From Acidiferrobacterales bacterium (GTDB lineage: Bacteria > Pseudomonadota > Gammaproteobacteria > Arenicellales > Poriferihabitantaceae), in contig JAHQWE010000050.1 in the NCBI GenBank assembly GCA_019633985.1, forward strand, positions 1 to 64,000: a stretch of DNA of 64,000 bases, read 5' to 3'. Below, one piece after another: positions 1 through 9,614 of the stretch; the stretch's first letter is position 1, and each line of letters starts with the position of its first letter. The notes under the pieces are model-generated. The model had not been told where the DNA came from. It did not search any database and saw only the letters and a list, made by a program, of their open reading frames with translations. Position numbers and translations under genes: made by a program.

Positions 1-2
1 CA

Positions 3-1058
3 GTAATGGTGTTTTCTGCAACCATTGCGGCGGATAGTCAGACTTTAGCATTCGACACCAGTCGTATTACTAAGCATCTCATTCACATTGGTCTAGGTGC
101 CGGTCTGTTACTGGTTGCGATGCGAATTCCACTCGACTGGCTTCAGATTTCCAGCAAGATTATTTTGATTGGTGGCTTATTGATGCTGGCATTACTTTTT
201 GTGCCTGGCGCGGGTGTAGAGGTCAATGGAAGCCTACGCTGGTACAGCATTGGCGGCTTTCGGATGCAGCCCTCTGAGCTGATGAAAATTGCGGCACTGA
301 TCTATTTTGCTGATTATTTGGCGCGTAAGAAAGAAGACCTGCACTTGTTCAAGGTAGGCATTATCAATGTTGGTCTGGTAGTTGGTTTAATTGGGTTGCT
401 ATTGTTGTTGCAACCAGATTTTGGAACCACTGCCGTGTTAGTCACGACCGTTGCTGGCATGATGTTTTTGGCAGGCGTTCGTTTTTGGCATTTTCTGGTT
501 AGCATTTCTGTTGCGGCGGCGTTGATGACGGTTCTCATGTGGATGGAACCCTATCGAGTTGCCCGGCTGATGAGTTATCGTGATCCGTGGGCAGATCCCT
601 TCGGGTCTGGGTTTCAACTCGTACAGGCGCTGATCGCCATCGGTCGTGGGGAATGGTTTGGCATCGGCCTTGGCAGCAGTATTCAAAAACTGTTTTATCT
701 GCCACATGCTGGAAACGATTTTCTGATCGCGGTGATTGGCGAAGAGCTGGGCGCCGTGGGAATTTTCGGTGTATTGATATTGTTCGGGGTTATTCTCTGG
801 CGATCGTTTGTTATTGCCAGCCGGGCTTTGGACTTAGGGCATCGTTTCGGTGGTTTTCTTGCACAGGGCATTGGCTTGTTGTTATGCCTGCAAGCGACTG
901 TTCATATTGCAGTGAACACCGGGTTGCTCCCCACGAAGGGTCTTACTCTGCCCCTGATGAGCTACGGAGGTAGCAGCATGTTGTCGAGCATGATCGCGAT
1001 TGGTTTATTGCTTGCGGTGGATCGACAATGTCGGCCAATACGAAGAGGTGAGCGATGA
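3..1058 (+). CDS. ftsW: Cell division peptidoglycan polymerase FtsW, 5' partial
   Basis: SEDS-family polytopic membrane protein that polymerises septal glycan strands from lipid II together with FtsI. The reading frame is open from the window edge; the track's ATG at 6 is probably internal, because V-M-V-F-S-A-T fits the end of the family's first membrane segment. Visible family features are the NGSLRWYSIGG-F-MQPSELMK stretch (about residues 73-93), FGSGFQLVQALIAIGRGEWFGIGLG, the GNDFLIAVIGEELG loop and the C-terminal LPLMSYGGSSM motif. Roughly ten hydrophobic helices remain. The stop overlaps the murG start by 4 nt (ATGA), so the two are translationally coupled in the dcw cluster. The N-terminus, and murD if it lies next, are outside the window. 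RodA is the main alternative, but the neighbours point to FtsW. Confidence 0.95.
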   Translation, partial: VMVFSATIAADSQTLAFDTSRITKHLIHIGLGAGLLLVAMRIPLDWLQISSKIILIGGLLMLALLFVPGAGVEVNGSLRWYSIGGFRMQPSELMKIAALIYFADYLARKKEDLHLFKVGIINVGLVVGLIGLLLLLQPDFGTTAVLVTTVAGMMFLAGVRFWHFLVSISVAAALMTVLMWMEPYRVARLMSYRDPWADPFGSGFQLVQALIAIGRGEWFGIGLGSSIQKLFYLPHAGNDFLIAVIGEELGAVGIFGVLILFGVILWRSFVIASRALDLGHRFGGFLAQGIGLLLCLQATVHIAVNTGLLPTKGLTLPLMSYGGSSMLSSMIAIGLLLAVDRQCRPIRRGER

Positions 1059-2125
1059 GTCGCTTAATGGTAATGGCTGGCGGAACGGGTGGGCATGTGA
1101 TGCCGGCGCTGGCGGTTGCCCGTTTGCTCAAGGAAAACGGGGTCGATATTCGTTGGATTGGAAATCCAGAGGGCCTGGAGGCCAAACTAGTTCCCGAAGC
1201 AGGTTTTGAGCTGGAAACTATCCGTATTAAAGGCTTAAGACGAAGCGGTTTCATTCGAAAATTAACCATGCCTTTCATGTTGGCGGGCGCTTGTATTCAG
1301 GTGTTGAGAATCGTATTACGATTTCGGCCCGATGCACTCTTGGGGATGGGCGGATTCGTCTCAGGCCCGGGTGGGGTGGTCGGGGGATTAATGGGCAAGC
1401 CTCTTGTACTGCACGAACAAAACGCGGTGGCAGGTTTAACCAATCGGTTACTTGCACCTTTTGCGAAGAAAGTATTGAGTGGATTCCCCGTGGCGGAAGG
1501 TGTGAAGAAAGCGCAATGGGTGGGAAATCCGGTGCGCAATGAAATTGCATCTATTGCGACACCTACAGATCGACTCAAGGAGCGCAGCGGGCCTGTGAAG
1601 ATTTTGGTGGTTGGTGGAAGTCAGGGCGCACAGGTTTTTAATAAGCAGCTACCCGAGCTGTTCGCTGATTCTGCGCTTCCCCCCGTAGATATTTGGCACC
1701 AGTGCGGCAAAGGTCGGGCTGAGGGTGTCGTGGCTGCTTATGCGAAAAACGATGTTTCTGCGAATGCAGTGGAATTTATTGATGACATGGCCGCTGCCTA
1801 TACTTGGTGTGATCTGATCATTTGTCGCTCCGGTGCAATGACAGTGGCTGAAGTATGTGCAGCGGGCGTTTCGGCGATATTCGTCCCATATCCTTACGCG
1901 GTAAGCGACCACCAATCGCGGAATGCTGATCATCTGGCCAAGACAGGAGCTGCCTTGTCTATCCCCCAGGCGGATTTTGTTTCGGGTCGTTGGCTATCTG
2001 TGTTAACGGATTTGGCTGAAGATCGGCCGAAGATCTTGGAGATGGCGGTAAAGGCAAGGTCTTTGGCTAAGCCTGATGCAACCAGGGATGTGGCTGATAT
2101 TTGTGTGGAGGCGATGGATGCGTGA
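1055..2125 (+). CDS. murG: UDP-GlcNAc:lipid I GlcNAc transferase MurG
   Basis: GT28 enzyme at the inner face of the cytoplasmic membrane that adds GlcNAc to undecaprenyl-PP-MurNAc-pentapeptide (lipid I) to make lipid II. The N-terminal GGTGGHVMPALAVA loop binds the lipid acceptor and diphosphate. The acceptor-side LGMGGFVSGPGG and LHEQNAVAGLTNR stretches are present, and the C-terminal donor domain has VVGGSQGAQVFN, CRSGAMTVAEVCAAGV and PYPYAVSDHQSRNA. Its 356 residues match the family norm. It begins inside the ftsW stop and its own last 8 nt overlap murC, as expected for a coupled dcw operon. Confidence 0.98.
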   Translation: MSRLMVMAGGTGGHVMPALAVARLLKENGVDIRWIGNPEGLEAKLVPEAGFELETIRIKGLRRSGFIRKLTMPFMLAGACIQVLRIVLRFRPDALLGMGGFVSGPGGVVGGLMGKPLVLHEQNAVAGLTNRLLAPFAKKVLSGFPVAEGVKKAQWVGNPVRNEIASIATPTDRLKERSGPVKILVVGGSQGAQVFNKQLPELFADSALPPVDIWHQCGKGRAEGVVAAYAKNDVSANAVEFIDDMAAAYTWCDLIICRSGAMTVAEVCAAGVSAIFVPYPYAVSDHQSRNADHLAKTGAALSIPQADFVSGRWLSVLTDLAEDRPKILEMAVKARSLAKPDATRDVADICVEAMDA

Positions 2126-3518
2126 ATTTGTAAAACGAATTCATTTCGTTGGCATTGGCGGAATTGGAATGAGCGGTATTGCTGAGGTGCTGCTAAAAGA
2201 GGGCTTTGAGGTTTCTGGTTCAGATCTTGTACGCAGTCCGATTGTTGATCGGCTCGAACAGGAAGGCGCGAGTATTTTCATAGGCCATGCGGGCCCACAT
2301 GTTGATAATGCGGAAGCGGTCGTGACATCGAGTGCAGTAGATCCGGACAACCCGGAAGTTATCGAAGCACAAAAACGAAAAATCCCGCTGGTTCAGAGAG
2401 CAGAAATGCTGGGTGAGCTCATGCGATTTCGGCGGGGTATTGCCATTGCCGGTACCCACGGCAAGACCACTACCACAAGTCTGGTTGCGGCGGTTTTGAC
2501 CGAAGCGGCAATGGATCCTACTTTTGTAATCGGTGGGGTGGTCAACAGTTCACGCACGAATGCGCGATTAGGCAGCGGAGAATATTTGGTAGCCGAAGCG
2601 GACGAGAGCGATGCATCGTTTCTTCATTTGCAGCCTCAAATGGCTGTGGTCACCAATATCGACGCTGATCATATGGATACCTACGGCGGCGATTTCGAAA
2701 AACTGAAGCAGACTTATCTGGCTTTTCTTCACAATCTGCCTTTTTATGGTTTGGCTGTGGTTTGTTTTGATGATCCAGAATTACGCGCAGTTTGTCAGGA
2801 TTTGGCGCGTCCTATTTTGAGTTATGGCGTCGAGGAGAGCGCTGATTTAAGAGCGGCAAATCTCATCTTCCAGGACCGCAGCAGCCATTTCGATGTGATG
2901 CATCTGGGTGAGGACTTGGGCCGATTCGAGCTTTCTATGCCAGGTGTTCACAACGTGCAAAATGCACTGGCGGCGATTGCCATCGCGTCGAAGCTGGGAA
3001 TATCGATGGACACCGTGAAATTGGCGCTCAGTCAATTTGAGGGAATTGGTCGCCGTTTTCAACATATCGGTATGTTGTCAGTGGAAGGTGGTGACGTAGA
3101 AATGATTGATGATTATGCCCACCACCCTGTGGAATTGAGAGCGACCTTGAACGCGGCGCGCGGCTGTTGGCCAGAAAGGCGAATTGTTGCCGTGTTCCAG
3201 CCTCATCGATACAGCCGAACCAGAGATTTGTTTGATGACTTTGCGCAGCTGCTTTCTACGGTAGATCACCTGATCGTTACCGAGGTATATCCTGCAGGAG
3301 AAGCGCCAATTGCTGGCGCCGATGGTCGCTCCTTATGTAAGGCAATCAGAAAGCGTGGTAACGACCCGGTGTTTGTCGAATCTCTGGAGGAATTAACCCA
3401 TGTGCTTTCGGGCTACCTGCTTCCGAACGACGTGTTATTAAGTTTGGGTGCGGGTGATATAGGTCGATATGCCAATCAACTTCAGTCGGATGGTCTCGCA
3501 GCTGGGGAAGCCGCATGA
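2118..3518 (+). CDS. murC: UDP-N-acetylmuramate--L-alanine ligase MurC
   Basis: Cytoplasmic ATP-dependent ligase that adds L-Ala to UDP-MurNAc, the first step of the peptide stem. The track starts at 2076, but MREFVKRIHFVGIGG at 2118 is the natural N-terminus: it puts the HFVGIGGIGMSGIAEVL nucleotide motif close to the start, and GGAG at 2107-2110 sits 7 nt upstream. Mur ligase features follow in order: ATP loop AGTHGKTTTTSLV (about residue 116), EADESDASFLHL, VVTNIDADHMDTYG, GVHNVQNALAAIA, DDYAHHPVE and FQPHRYSRTRD. Length is 466 aa, typical for the family. It overlaps murG by 8 nt and murB by 4 nt. Confidence 0.97.
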   Translation: MREFVKRIHFVGIGGIGMSGIAEVLLKEGFEVSGSDLVRSPIVDRLEQEGASIFIGHAGPHVDNAEAVVTSSAVDPDNPEVIEAQKRKIPLVQRAEMLGELMRFRRGIAIAGTHGKTTTTSLVAAVLTEAAMDPTFVIGGVVNSSRTNARLGSGEYLVAEADESDASFLHLQPQMAVVTNIDADHMDTYGGDFEKLKQTYLAFLHNLPFYGLAVVCFDDPELRAVCQDLARPILSYGVEESADLRAANLIFQDRSSHFDVMHLGEDLGRFELSMPGVHNVQNALAAIAIASKLGISMDTVKLALSQFEGIGRRFQHIGMLSVEGGDVEMIDDYAHHPVELRATLNAARGCWPERRIVAVFQPHRYSRTRDLFDDFAQLLSTVDHLIVTEVYPAGEAPIAGADGRSLCKAIRKRGNDPVFVESLEELTHVLSGYLLPNDVLLSLGAGDIGRYANQLQSDGLAAGEAA

Positions 3519-4441
3519 TGGCAGTCAAGCAGTCTCCAACTTTACCCTTTGATCTCGCAAACCTGCGCGGTGAACTGCGTTTGGATGAGCCTATGAGTCG
3601 ACACACTAGCTGGAGAGTAGGCGGCAATGCAGATTATTTCTACGTGCCGGCGGATCGAGAAGACGTCATTGAGTTCATGCGGAGGATACCGACAGAACTA
3701 CCGGTACATTGGGTTGGTCTCGGAAGCAATCTTCTGGTGCGAGATGGCGGCGTAAAGGGTGTCGTTGTGAAAACCACCAAGGCGCTGTCAGTGATTCGAT
3801 TGGAAGTTAATAACAGAATCTACGCGGAAGCCGGTGTGACGTGCTCGAAAGTAGCGCGAACCAGCGTAAGACACAGTTTGGCAGGGGGCGAATTCCTTGC
3901 TGGGGTACCCGGGTCATTTGGTGGTGCTCTGGCAATGAATGCAGGCGCGTTTGGCGGAGAAACCTGGCCATTGGTTGAATCGATTGACTGTGTTGATAGG
4001 GCAGGAAATTGCACAACCCTCACCGCCGGAGAAGTGCGGTTTTCTTATCGTAATGTGGAAATGCCAGAGGGAATGTTTCTGCTATCCGGGGTATTGCAAT
4101 TGCGATCTGGTCAATCTGATGTTGACGGCAAGGCTCAAATCAAGGCGCTTCTTGATAAGCGGAGTGCCAGTCAACCAATTCAAAGCGCAAATGCTGGGTC
4201 GGTATTTAAAAACCCTGAAGGTGACTATTCGGCGCGGATTATTGAAAGTTTGGGGTTAAAAGGTCAGGTAATTGGTGACGCCTGTTTTTCTGATGTGCAT
4301 GCCAATTTCATTATTAACCAAGGAAACTGCTCTGCGAATGACATCGAAGCCTTGATTGAACTCGCTCAATCCCGCGCATGGCAGGAACTTGGGGTGCATC
4401 TTGAACCCGAAGTACGCGTCATTGGGAGTGCAAACCAATGA
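3515..4441 (+). CDS. murB: UDP-N-acetylenolpyruvoylglucosamine reductase MurB (short form)
   Basis: FAD- and NADPH-dependent reductase that converts UDP-GlcNAc-enolpyruvate to UDP-MurNAc. The FAD domain shows HTSWRVGGNADYF (about residue 30) and VGLGSNLLVRDGG. The substrate domain has AGVPGSFGGALAMNAGAFGGE, FSYRNVEM, the catalytic-Ser stretch NAGSVFKNPEGD and a C-terminal Glu in LEPEVRVIG. At 308 aa it is shorter than the E. coli protein (about 340 aa) and looks like the compact type. The start is ATGATG overlapping the murC stop by 4 nt; the end overlaps ftsQ by 4 nt. It occupies the position where ddl often stands in gammaproteobacteria. Confidence 0.96.
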   Translation: MMAVKQSPTLPFDLANLRGELRLDEPMSRHTSWRVGGNADYFYVPADREDVIEFMRRIPTELPVHWVGLGSNLLVRDGGVKGVVVKTTKALSVIRLEVNNRIYAEAGVTCSKVARTSVRHSLAGGEFLAGVPGSFGGALAMNAGAFGGETWPLVESIDCVDRAGNCTTLTAGEVRFSYRNVEMPEGMFLLSGVLQLRSGQSDVDGKAQIKALLDKRSASQPIQSANAGSVFKNPEGDYSARIIESLGLKGQVIGDACFSDVHANFIINQGNCSANDIEALIELAQSRAWQELGVHLEPEVRVIGSANQ

Positions 4442-5325
4442 GTCAAACCGTACCCGCACAAAAATTGGATGGGTCTGGCAATGATCACGAAGGGCGTCGG
4501 TGGGTGACCAGCTTTGTTTGGTTACTACTACTTTCTATGGTGGGGATTTTTGTTGTCGATCGTTTATATCACCCGGGTAAGTTTCGTATCGAGCAGATCG
4601 AAGTCCGAGGACAGTTTCGCCAGGTGAATGCGGAACAGGTAAAAGAGTCAGTGGAAACCGCACTTCAAGGTAACTATTTTTCTGCAAGCTTAGGGCATAT
4701 AGAGTCTGCGATTAAAGAACTCCCATGGGTTTTCGATGCAGCGATACGACGACAATGGCCATCGACCCTAGTGGTAGAGGTAGAAGAAGTGCAACCAATT
4801 GCGGAGTGGGGCGCTGATCAATGGCTTAACGCCAGCGGCGATCTGGTAGCACGGGAACCCTGGGATCATCAACTGCCCGCCCTTTCCGGACCGATTTCAA
4901 TGCAGGAAACAGTCTGGAAAATGTTCCAGGAGTGGCACGGCAAATTCGCTGCGCACGGGCTGTCACTAGACCGACTACGGTTTGACGAGAGAGAGTTGTG
5001 GTATCTCACGCTTAGTCTGACCGCGCTGGCAATTGACAGAAATGCGCTTTCTCAATCTGCTGAAGAATCCTCTCCTTTATCAGTCACGATATCTGCGGAG
5101 GGAGGAGAAACTGTTCCCGCCCACGACTATCTTGCCGAAGTCACCATGATTGTTGACAACGCTGACGCTACTCCAAGAATTAACCGCCTGATCAGTGCCT
5201 TGAACAGTCAGCTGATAGCGGAGTTTCCGAGTATGAAATCCATCGATCTTCGATATCCCAATGGCTTTGCTATCAATTGGATAACGAGATCACCTGTAAA
5301 CCAAAAATTGACCGAGTCGAAGTAA
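4438..5325 (+). CDS. ftsQ: Cell division protein FtsQ
   Basis: Bitopic inner-membrane divisome scaffold that links early and late division proteins with FtsL and FtsB. After a polar N-terminus (about 22 aa) comes one membrane helix (WVTSFVWLLLLSMVGIFVVD), then the POTRA domain with the typical RIEQIEVRGQFRQVNAEQV, LPWVFDAAIRRQWPSTLVVEV and EVQPIAEWG. The distal domain contains RLRFDERELWYLTL followed by a stretch rich in Ser, Ala and Glu (about residues 200-240). Family members normally have a short turn there before the RINRLISAL segment, so this protein seems to carry an insert. It starts in the murB stop (4-nt overlap) and ends 5 nt before ftsA. Confidence 0.93.
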   Translation: MSQTVPAQKLDGSGNDHEGRRWVTSFVWLLLLSMVGIFVVDRLYHPGKFRIEQIEVRGQFRQVNAEQVKESVETALQGNYFSASLGHIESAIKELPWVFDAAIRRQWPSTLVVEVEEVQPIAEWGADQWLNASGDLVAREPWDHQLPALSGPISMQETVWKMFQEWHGKFAAHGLSLDRLRFDERELWYLTLSLTALAIDRNALSQSAEESSPLSVTISAEGGETVPAHDYLAEVTMIVDNADATPRINRLISALNSQLIAEFPSMKSIDLRYPNGFAINWITRSPVNQKLTESK

Positions 5326-5330
5326 AACTA

Positions 5331-6566
5331 ATGGCCAAAAAAGCAAACAGTAATTTGATAGTAGGAATCGATATTGGTACCTCCAAAGTACTGGCCATTG
5401 TGGGCGAGGTTGGGGTGGACGGTGAGTTGGAAGTGATCGGTGTAGGCCATCATCCGGCAAAGGGCTTAAGAAAAGGTGTCGTCGCCAATATTGAATCTAC
5501 AGTGCAGTCGATACAACGCGCCGTAGAAGAAGCAGAGCTCATGGCGGGGTGTCAGATTTACTCGGTTTTCGCAGGAATTGCTGGTGCACATATCAATAGC
5601 TTCAACTCCCATGGCGTGGTGGCTGTTAAGGATAATGAGGTGACATCCAGCGATATCGAGCGGGTGATTGATGCGGCTAAAGCCATGGCCATACCGAATG
5701 ACCAGCGCATACTTCATGTGATGCCACAGGATTTTGTGATTGACGGACAGGATGGCATTCGTGAGCCGGTTGGCATGAGTGGCGTGCGTATGGAGGCCAA
5801 GGTGCACATGATAACTGGGGCCGTAAGCGCAGCGCAAAATATTGTCAAATGTATTCGGCGTTGTGGTCTCGAAGTAGACGACATCATTCTGGAACAAATA
5901 GCTTCCAGCGAATCGGTGTTAACGGAAGACGAACGGGAACTCGGTGTTTGCATGATCGACATTGGTGGGGGTACTACCGATATCGCAATCTTTTGCGATG
6001 GCGCCATTCGCCATACCGCGGTAATTCCCATTGCAGGTGACCAGGTAACTAACGATATTGCAGTGGCGTTTCATACTCCTACTCAGGCGGCCGAAGAGTT
6101 GAAGAAAAAACACGGCTGCACACTGGTGCAACTGGTGGACGAGTCGCAAATGATCGAGACCCCGAGTATGGGCGGCAGGCCGCCACGGACCCTGTCACGG
6201 CAGAATCTTGCTGAAATAATTGAGCCGCGTATTGAGGAGTTGTTGATGCTGGTACAGGCGGAGCTCAGACGCAGCGGATTCGAAGAAATAATTGGCTCCG
6301 GAATTGTGATGACTGGAGGCAGTTCCCGAGTTGAAGGAATGATTGAGCTCGCGGAAGAAATTTTTCATTTGCCGGTTCGTCTTGGCGTGCCTAACTACAG
6401 CGGGTCTTTAAGCGAAGTAGTCAAAAATCCGATTTATTCAACCGGAATTGGCCTGATTCAATTTGGCCATGCGAACAAATCACAGGTCAGCGCAATCAGC
6501 GAACAAACCAGCCCTTTTAAAGCTGTGTTTGAAAGAATGAAAAGTTGGTTCAAAGGAAGTTTTTAA
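5331..6566 (+). CDS. ftsA: Cell division protein FtsA
   Basis: Actin-like ATPase that tethers FtsZ to the membrane and recruits later divisome proteins. The track's start (5277) lies inside ftsQ; MAKKANSNLIVGIDIGTSK at 5331, 5 nt after the ftsQ stop, is the expected N-terminus. Features in order are phosphate-1 loop VGIDIGTSKVLAIVGEV, the 1C-domain region FAGIAGAHINSFNSHGVV, the second phosphate loop CMIDIGGGTTDIAIF, adenosine motif GIVMTGGSSRVEG, and a C-terminal amphipathic helix (FERMKSWFKGSF) for membrane targeting. Length is 411 aa, as usual. A 114-nt gap separates it from ftsZ. Confidence 0.97.
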   Translation: MAKKANSNLIVGIDIGTSKVLAIVGEVGVDGELEVIGVGHHPAKGLRKGVVANIESTVQSIQRAVEEAELMAGCQIYSVFAGIAGAHINSFNSHGVVAVKDNEVTSSDIERVIDAAKAMAIPNDQRILHVMPQDFVIDGQDGIREPVGMSGVRMEAKVHMITGAVSAAQNIVKCIRRCGLEVDDIILEQIASSESVLTEDERELGVCMIDIGGGTTDIAIFCDGAIRHTAVIPIAGDQVTNDIAVAFHTPTQAAEELKKKHGCTLVQLVDESQMIETPSMGGRPPRTLSRQNLAEIIEPRIEELLMLVQAELRRSGFEEIIGSGIVMTGGSSRVEGMIELAEEIFHLPVRLGVPNYSGSLSEVVKNPIYSTGIGLIQFGHANKSQVSAISEQTSPFKAVFERMKSWFKGSF

Positions 6567-6574
6567 TGATGATT

Positions 6575-6603
6575 TTGACCGAGTTTTTTTACAGATCGAG
6601 TAG
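6575..6603 (+). promoter_or_regulatory. Possible weak promoter upstream of ftsZ
   Basis: The 114-nt ftsA-ftsZ gap contains TTGACC (6575-6580), a good -35-like hexamer, but the sequence 17 nt downstream (GAGTAG) is a poor -10. Extra ftsZ promoters near the end of ftsA are known in other gammaproteobacteria. This is a position-based suggestion only. Confidence 0.2.
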
Positions 6604-6680
6604 AAAAAATTTACTGATGAATTCCTCAAACAGATTCATTGGTCTTTTATGTTCACCTTGCACACGTGGAGGAAATTAAT

Positions 6681-7847
6681 ATGTTTGAATTAGTAGAAGC
6701 AGTCAGCCAGCAGGCGGTGATTAAAGTCATCGGTGTTGGTGGTGGCGGCGGTAATGCCGTCGAGCACATGCTGAAAGCAGAACTGGAGGGTGTTGAATTT
6801 ATCAATGCCAATACCGATGCCCAGATGCTCTCTCGCTCTAACGCACCGACGATCTTGCAACTTGGCGAAAGTCTTACCAAGGGGCTGGGAGCCGGCGCGA
6901 ACCCAGAAGTTGGCCGGCAGGCGGCAATGGAGGATCGCGATCGAATTTCAGACGCGATCGATGGTGCTGATATGGTGTTCATTACCGCGGGAATGGGTGG
7001 CGGCACCGGCACTGGAGCGGCACCGGTGATTGCAGAAATCGCGCGAGAAAAGGGTATTCTCACCGTGGCTGTGGTCACCCGACCATTTCCATTCGAGGGA
7101 AAAAAGCGGATTGATTTGGCTTTTCACGGTATCGAAGATCTTCAGCAGTATGTGGATTCACTGATCAGTATTCCCAACGAGAAGGTGCTGGCTGTCATGG
7201 GACAGGACGCGACATTAGTTGACGCTTTTGCCAAGGCCAACGAAGTGCTGTTTAACGCGGTTCAGGGAATCTCTGAGTTGATTACCCGCCCCGGTTTAAT
7301 TAACGTGGACTTTGCAGATGTCCGAACTGTGATGTCTGAAATGGGTAAGGCGATGATGGGTTCGGCGACGGTCAGTGGCGAAAACCGTGCGGTGGAAGCA
7401 GCGCAACAGGCCATCTCCAGTCCGCTTCTTGAGGACGTCAATCTGCACGGTGCAAAAGGTCTGTTGGTGAACATCACGGCAGGCCCTGATATGGCGATTG
7501 GTGAATTTGAAGCGGTTGGTAATGCAATTCATGAATATGCAGCGCCTGATGCGAATGTGGTGATTGGTACTGCATTTGATCCAGAAATGCAGGGTGATTT
7601 ACGCGTAACAATGGTCGCAACTGGTTTGAATGATGGTAAAGCACAGGCTGTTCCGGAAAAACCAGTTAAGGCTGTTGCGCCTCCAGCCCCTAAGGAGCCT
7701 GAACCGGAAAATGCACTTCCTCCAGGAGCAATGAGTCCCGGAAAGAGATTTGGACGTACCGGTGCGGTAACCAATGGCAATGCTGCGGTGCAGCTTGACC
7801 TGGATCATCTAGATATTCCAGCGTTTCTCAGGCGTCAGGCGGACTAG
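6681..7847 (+). CDS. ftsZ: Cell division protein FtsZ
   Basis: Tubulin-like GTPase that forms the cytokinetic Z ring. The start at 6681 ([16 protein letters not shown]) is fixed by a strong Shine-Dalgarno GGAGGAAA (6668-6675); the track's 6639 start is too long. Seen in order: [14 protein letters not shown], the tubulin signature [18 protein letters not shown], the T7-type region [13 protein letters not shown], a proline-rich linker (about residues 320-350) and the C-terminal peptide [12 protein letters not shown] used by FtsA and ZipA. Length is 388 aa. It ends 145 nt before lpxC. Confidence 0.98.
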   Translation: MFELVEAVSQQAVIKVIGVGGGGGNAVEHMLKAELEGVEFINANTDAQMLSRSNAPTILQLGESLTKGLGAGANPEVGRQAAMEDRDRISDAIDGADMVFITAGMGGGTGTGAAPVIAEIAREKGILTVAVVTRPFPFEGKKRIDLAFHGIEDLQQYVDSLISIPNEKVLAVMGQDATLVDAFAKANEVLFNAVQGISELITRPGLINVDFADVRTVMSEMGKAMMGSATVSGENRAVEAAQQAISSPLLEDVNLHGAKGLLVNITAGPDMAIGEFEAVGNAIHEYAAPDANVVIGTAFDPEMQGDLRVTMVATGLNDGKAQAVPEKPVKAVAPPAPKEPEPENALPPGAMSPGKRFGRTGAVTNGNAAVQLDLDHLDIPAFLRRQAD

Positions 7848-7992
7848 AAATGTAGTCAAAAAACAATAGTGTGCAAGCTATTCGGGCGGGTACTGATAAG
7901 ATCGAAGCATTCTAATTTGCCTCGTTTTGGTGTAGTATCCGCCCGTTTTCCCGCTTACATAACAATTAGTTAACTGAAGGAACCCAACTGTC

Positions 7993-8901
7993 ATGATCAG
8001 ACAGCGCACTCTGAAAAATATTATTCGTGCCACCGGAGTGGGACTCCATACGGGCAAAAAGGTGTACCTCACCCTGCGACCGGCGCCAGTTGACACAGGA
8101 ATTGTGTTCATTCGAACAGATCTGGATACCGAGGTAGAGGTTCCCGCAAGGCCTGAAAATGTGAGCGATACGCGACTCTCAACGACGCTTGAGAGAGATG
8201 GCGTAAAGATTTCTACAGTTGAGCATTTAATGTCAGCGTTTGCTGGGATCGGCATCGACAATGCCTATGTTGAATTAAGTGCCCCAGAAGTACCCATTAT
8301 GGACGGTAGCGCGGGTCCATTTGTTTTTTTACTGCAGTCGGCCGGTATTTCTGAACAGAAAAAACTCAAACAATTTATTCGAATCAAGAAACCATGTGTG
8401 GTTCAGGATGACGATAAGTGGGTGAAGTTTGAGCCTTTCAATGGCTTCAAAGTCTCATTTGCCATTGATTTTGATCACCCCATTCTAAAAAACTCAACGC
8501 AAAATGCGTCCGTGGACTTTTCCACTACTTCTTTTGTAAAAGAGGTGAGCCGAGCGCGCACGTTTGGCTTTATGGATGATCTCGAAGCACTGCGGAATGC
8601 CGGTCTAGCTCAGGGTGGCAGTTTTGACAATGCGATTGTCATGGATTCGTTTCATATTCTGAACGACGATGGTTTGCGATATGAAGATGAATTTGTGAAG
8701 CATAAGGTTTTGGATGCGATAGGCGATCTTTATTTGTTAGGCCACCCACTGATTGGTGAATTTAGTGCCCATAAATCTGGACATGCCCTAAATAATCGTC
8801 TGTTACGCCAACTGATCGCAGATGAATCTGCGTGGGAGTTGGTGACATTTGAGGACGAAACTGAGGTGCCCATTTCCTTCGTTCGAAGTATCACCGCCTG
8901 A
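7993..8901 (+). CDS. lpxC: UDP-3-O-acyl-N-acetylglucosamine deacetylase LpxC
   Basis: Zinc deacetylase that commits UDP-3-O-acyl-GlcNAc to lipid A synthesis, so the cell makes LPS. Zinc ligands are visible as the His of VEHLMSAF (about residue 79) and the His and Asp of [10 protein letters not shown]; the general acid/base His is in HKSGHALNN. The [11 protein letters not shown] start and [13 protein letters not shown] are family features. Length is 302 aa. AAGGA (7977-7981) lies 11 nt before the ATG. Its place after ftsZ is the usual gammaproteobacterial one. TAGTAT at 7933-7938 could be a -10 for a private promoter, but the -35 is weak. Confidence 0.97.
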   Translation: MIRQRTLKNIIRATGVGLHTGKKVYLTLRPAPVDTGIVFIRTDLDTEVEVPARPENVSDTRLSTTLERDGVKISTVEHLMSAFAGIGIDNAYVELSAPEVPIMDGSAGPFVFLLQSAGISEQKKLKQFIRIKKPCVVQDDDKWVKFEPFNGFKVSFAIDFDHPILKNSTQNASVDFSTTSFVKEVSRARTFGFMDDLEALRNAGLAQGGSFDNAIVMDSFHILNDDGLRYEDEFVKHKVLDAIGDLYLLGHPLIGEFSAHKSGHALNNRLLRQLIADESAWELVTFEDETEVPISFVRSITA

Positions 8902-9019
8902 TAGTAGACCAAACTACCATCAACTGCGCCACATCTGCCTTTGCGTTACAAAACGCGAGCTACCTTCAGATCAGAGTTCATTTTTCCTGATATCCCGGGT
9001 AATACCTTGAAATAGGTCC

Positions 9020-9490
9020 TTATCGTTGTGGAGAACGATTTTTCTGGGATAGTCTTTGCAGAGCATTTCGCAACCCTTTGTGATTCAAACGACTGGCGGT
9101 GGATTGGAGATGATGACGGCTTTTCTCTGAGAGGGTTGCCTGGCGATAGTTCGGTCGGGCAGGGGGTAAAATTCCAGGTCTCGCCTTAACCTCGATCTCC
9201 TTGATATTAAAGGATTCCAGCTCTTTTCGGATGGCGCTTTGTTGGTGCCGTAATTCCGTCGCCCAGATCGCAGATTCGGTGAATATGACAAGACGACCGG
9301 ATCGAAACAGCAGTGGGATACTGGCGTCAGCAGCGCGCCCAGCGCAACGTCCCCATAGACGCCGGATTTCCGCTTGAACTTCTTCCCTTTCAGGCGCGTT
9401 TTCGGAATCATGTAGTTGATCTCCGAGCAGATCGCGAATTAATCCACCGACACTCGAGAACTCTTTGGGTCTCTGATCTTTCAAATTCAA
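9020..9490 (-). CDS. dciA: DciA-like (DUF721) replicative helicase loader candidate
   Basis: 156-aa protein with the DUF721 pattern: an N-terminal helix-rich part (VGGLIRDLLGDQL) and a central KH-like stretch RLVIFTESAIWATELRHQQSAIRKEL, followed by a basic, probably disordered tail. DciA loads DnaB in bacteria that lack DnaC/DnaI; that role is inferred from family. Its setting between lpxC and secA in opposite orientation matches what I recall for Pseudomonas. The frame's start is TTG (9488-9490), and no ATG gives a better N-terminus. It is divergent from secA, with 124 nt between the starts for both promoters. Confidence 0.8.
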   Translation of the reverse strand: MNLKDQRPKEFSSVGGLIRDLLGDQLHDSENAPEREEVQAEIRRLWGRCAGRAADASIPLLFRSGRLVIFTESAIWATELRHQQSAIRKELESFNIKEIEVKARPGILPPARPNYRQATLSEKSRHHLQSTASRLNHKGLRNALQRLSQKNRSPQR

Positions 9491-9614
9491 AGTTTGGTCT
9501 TATAGTTTACGATCTACTCGATTTTATCCATCATTTGCTCGCAGTAATGCTGCGATACGGCATATGGACTCTGGCATAATCCACCCTAACGTACAAACAA
9601 TTTAACCCGTCTTC

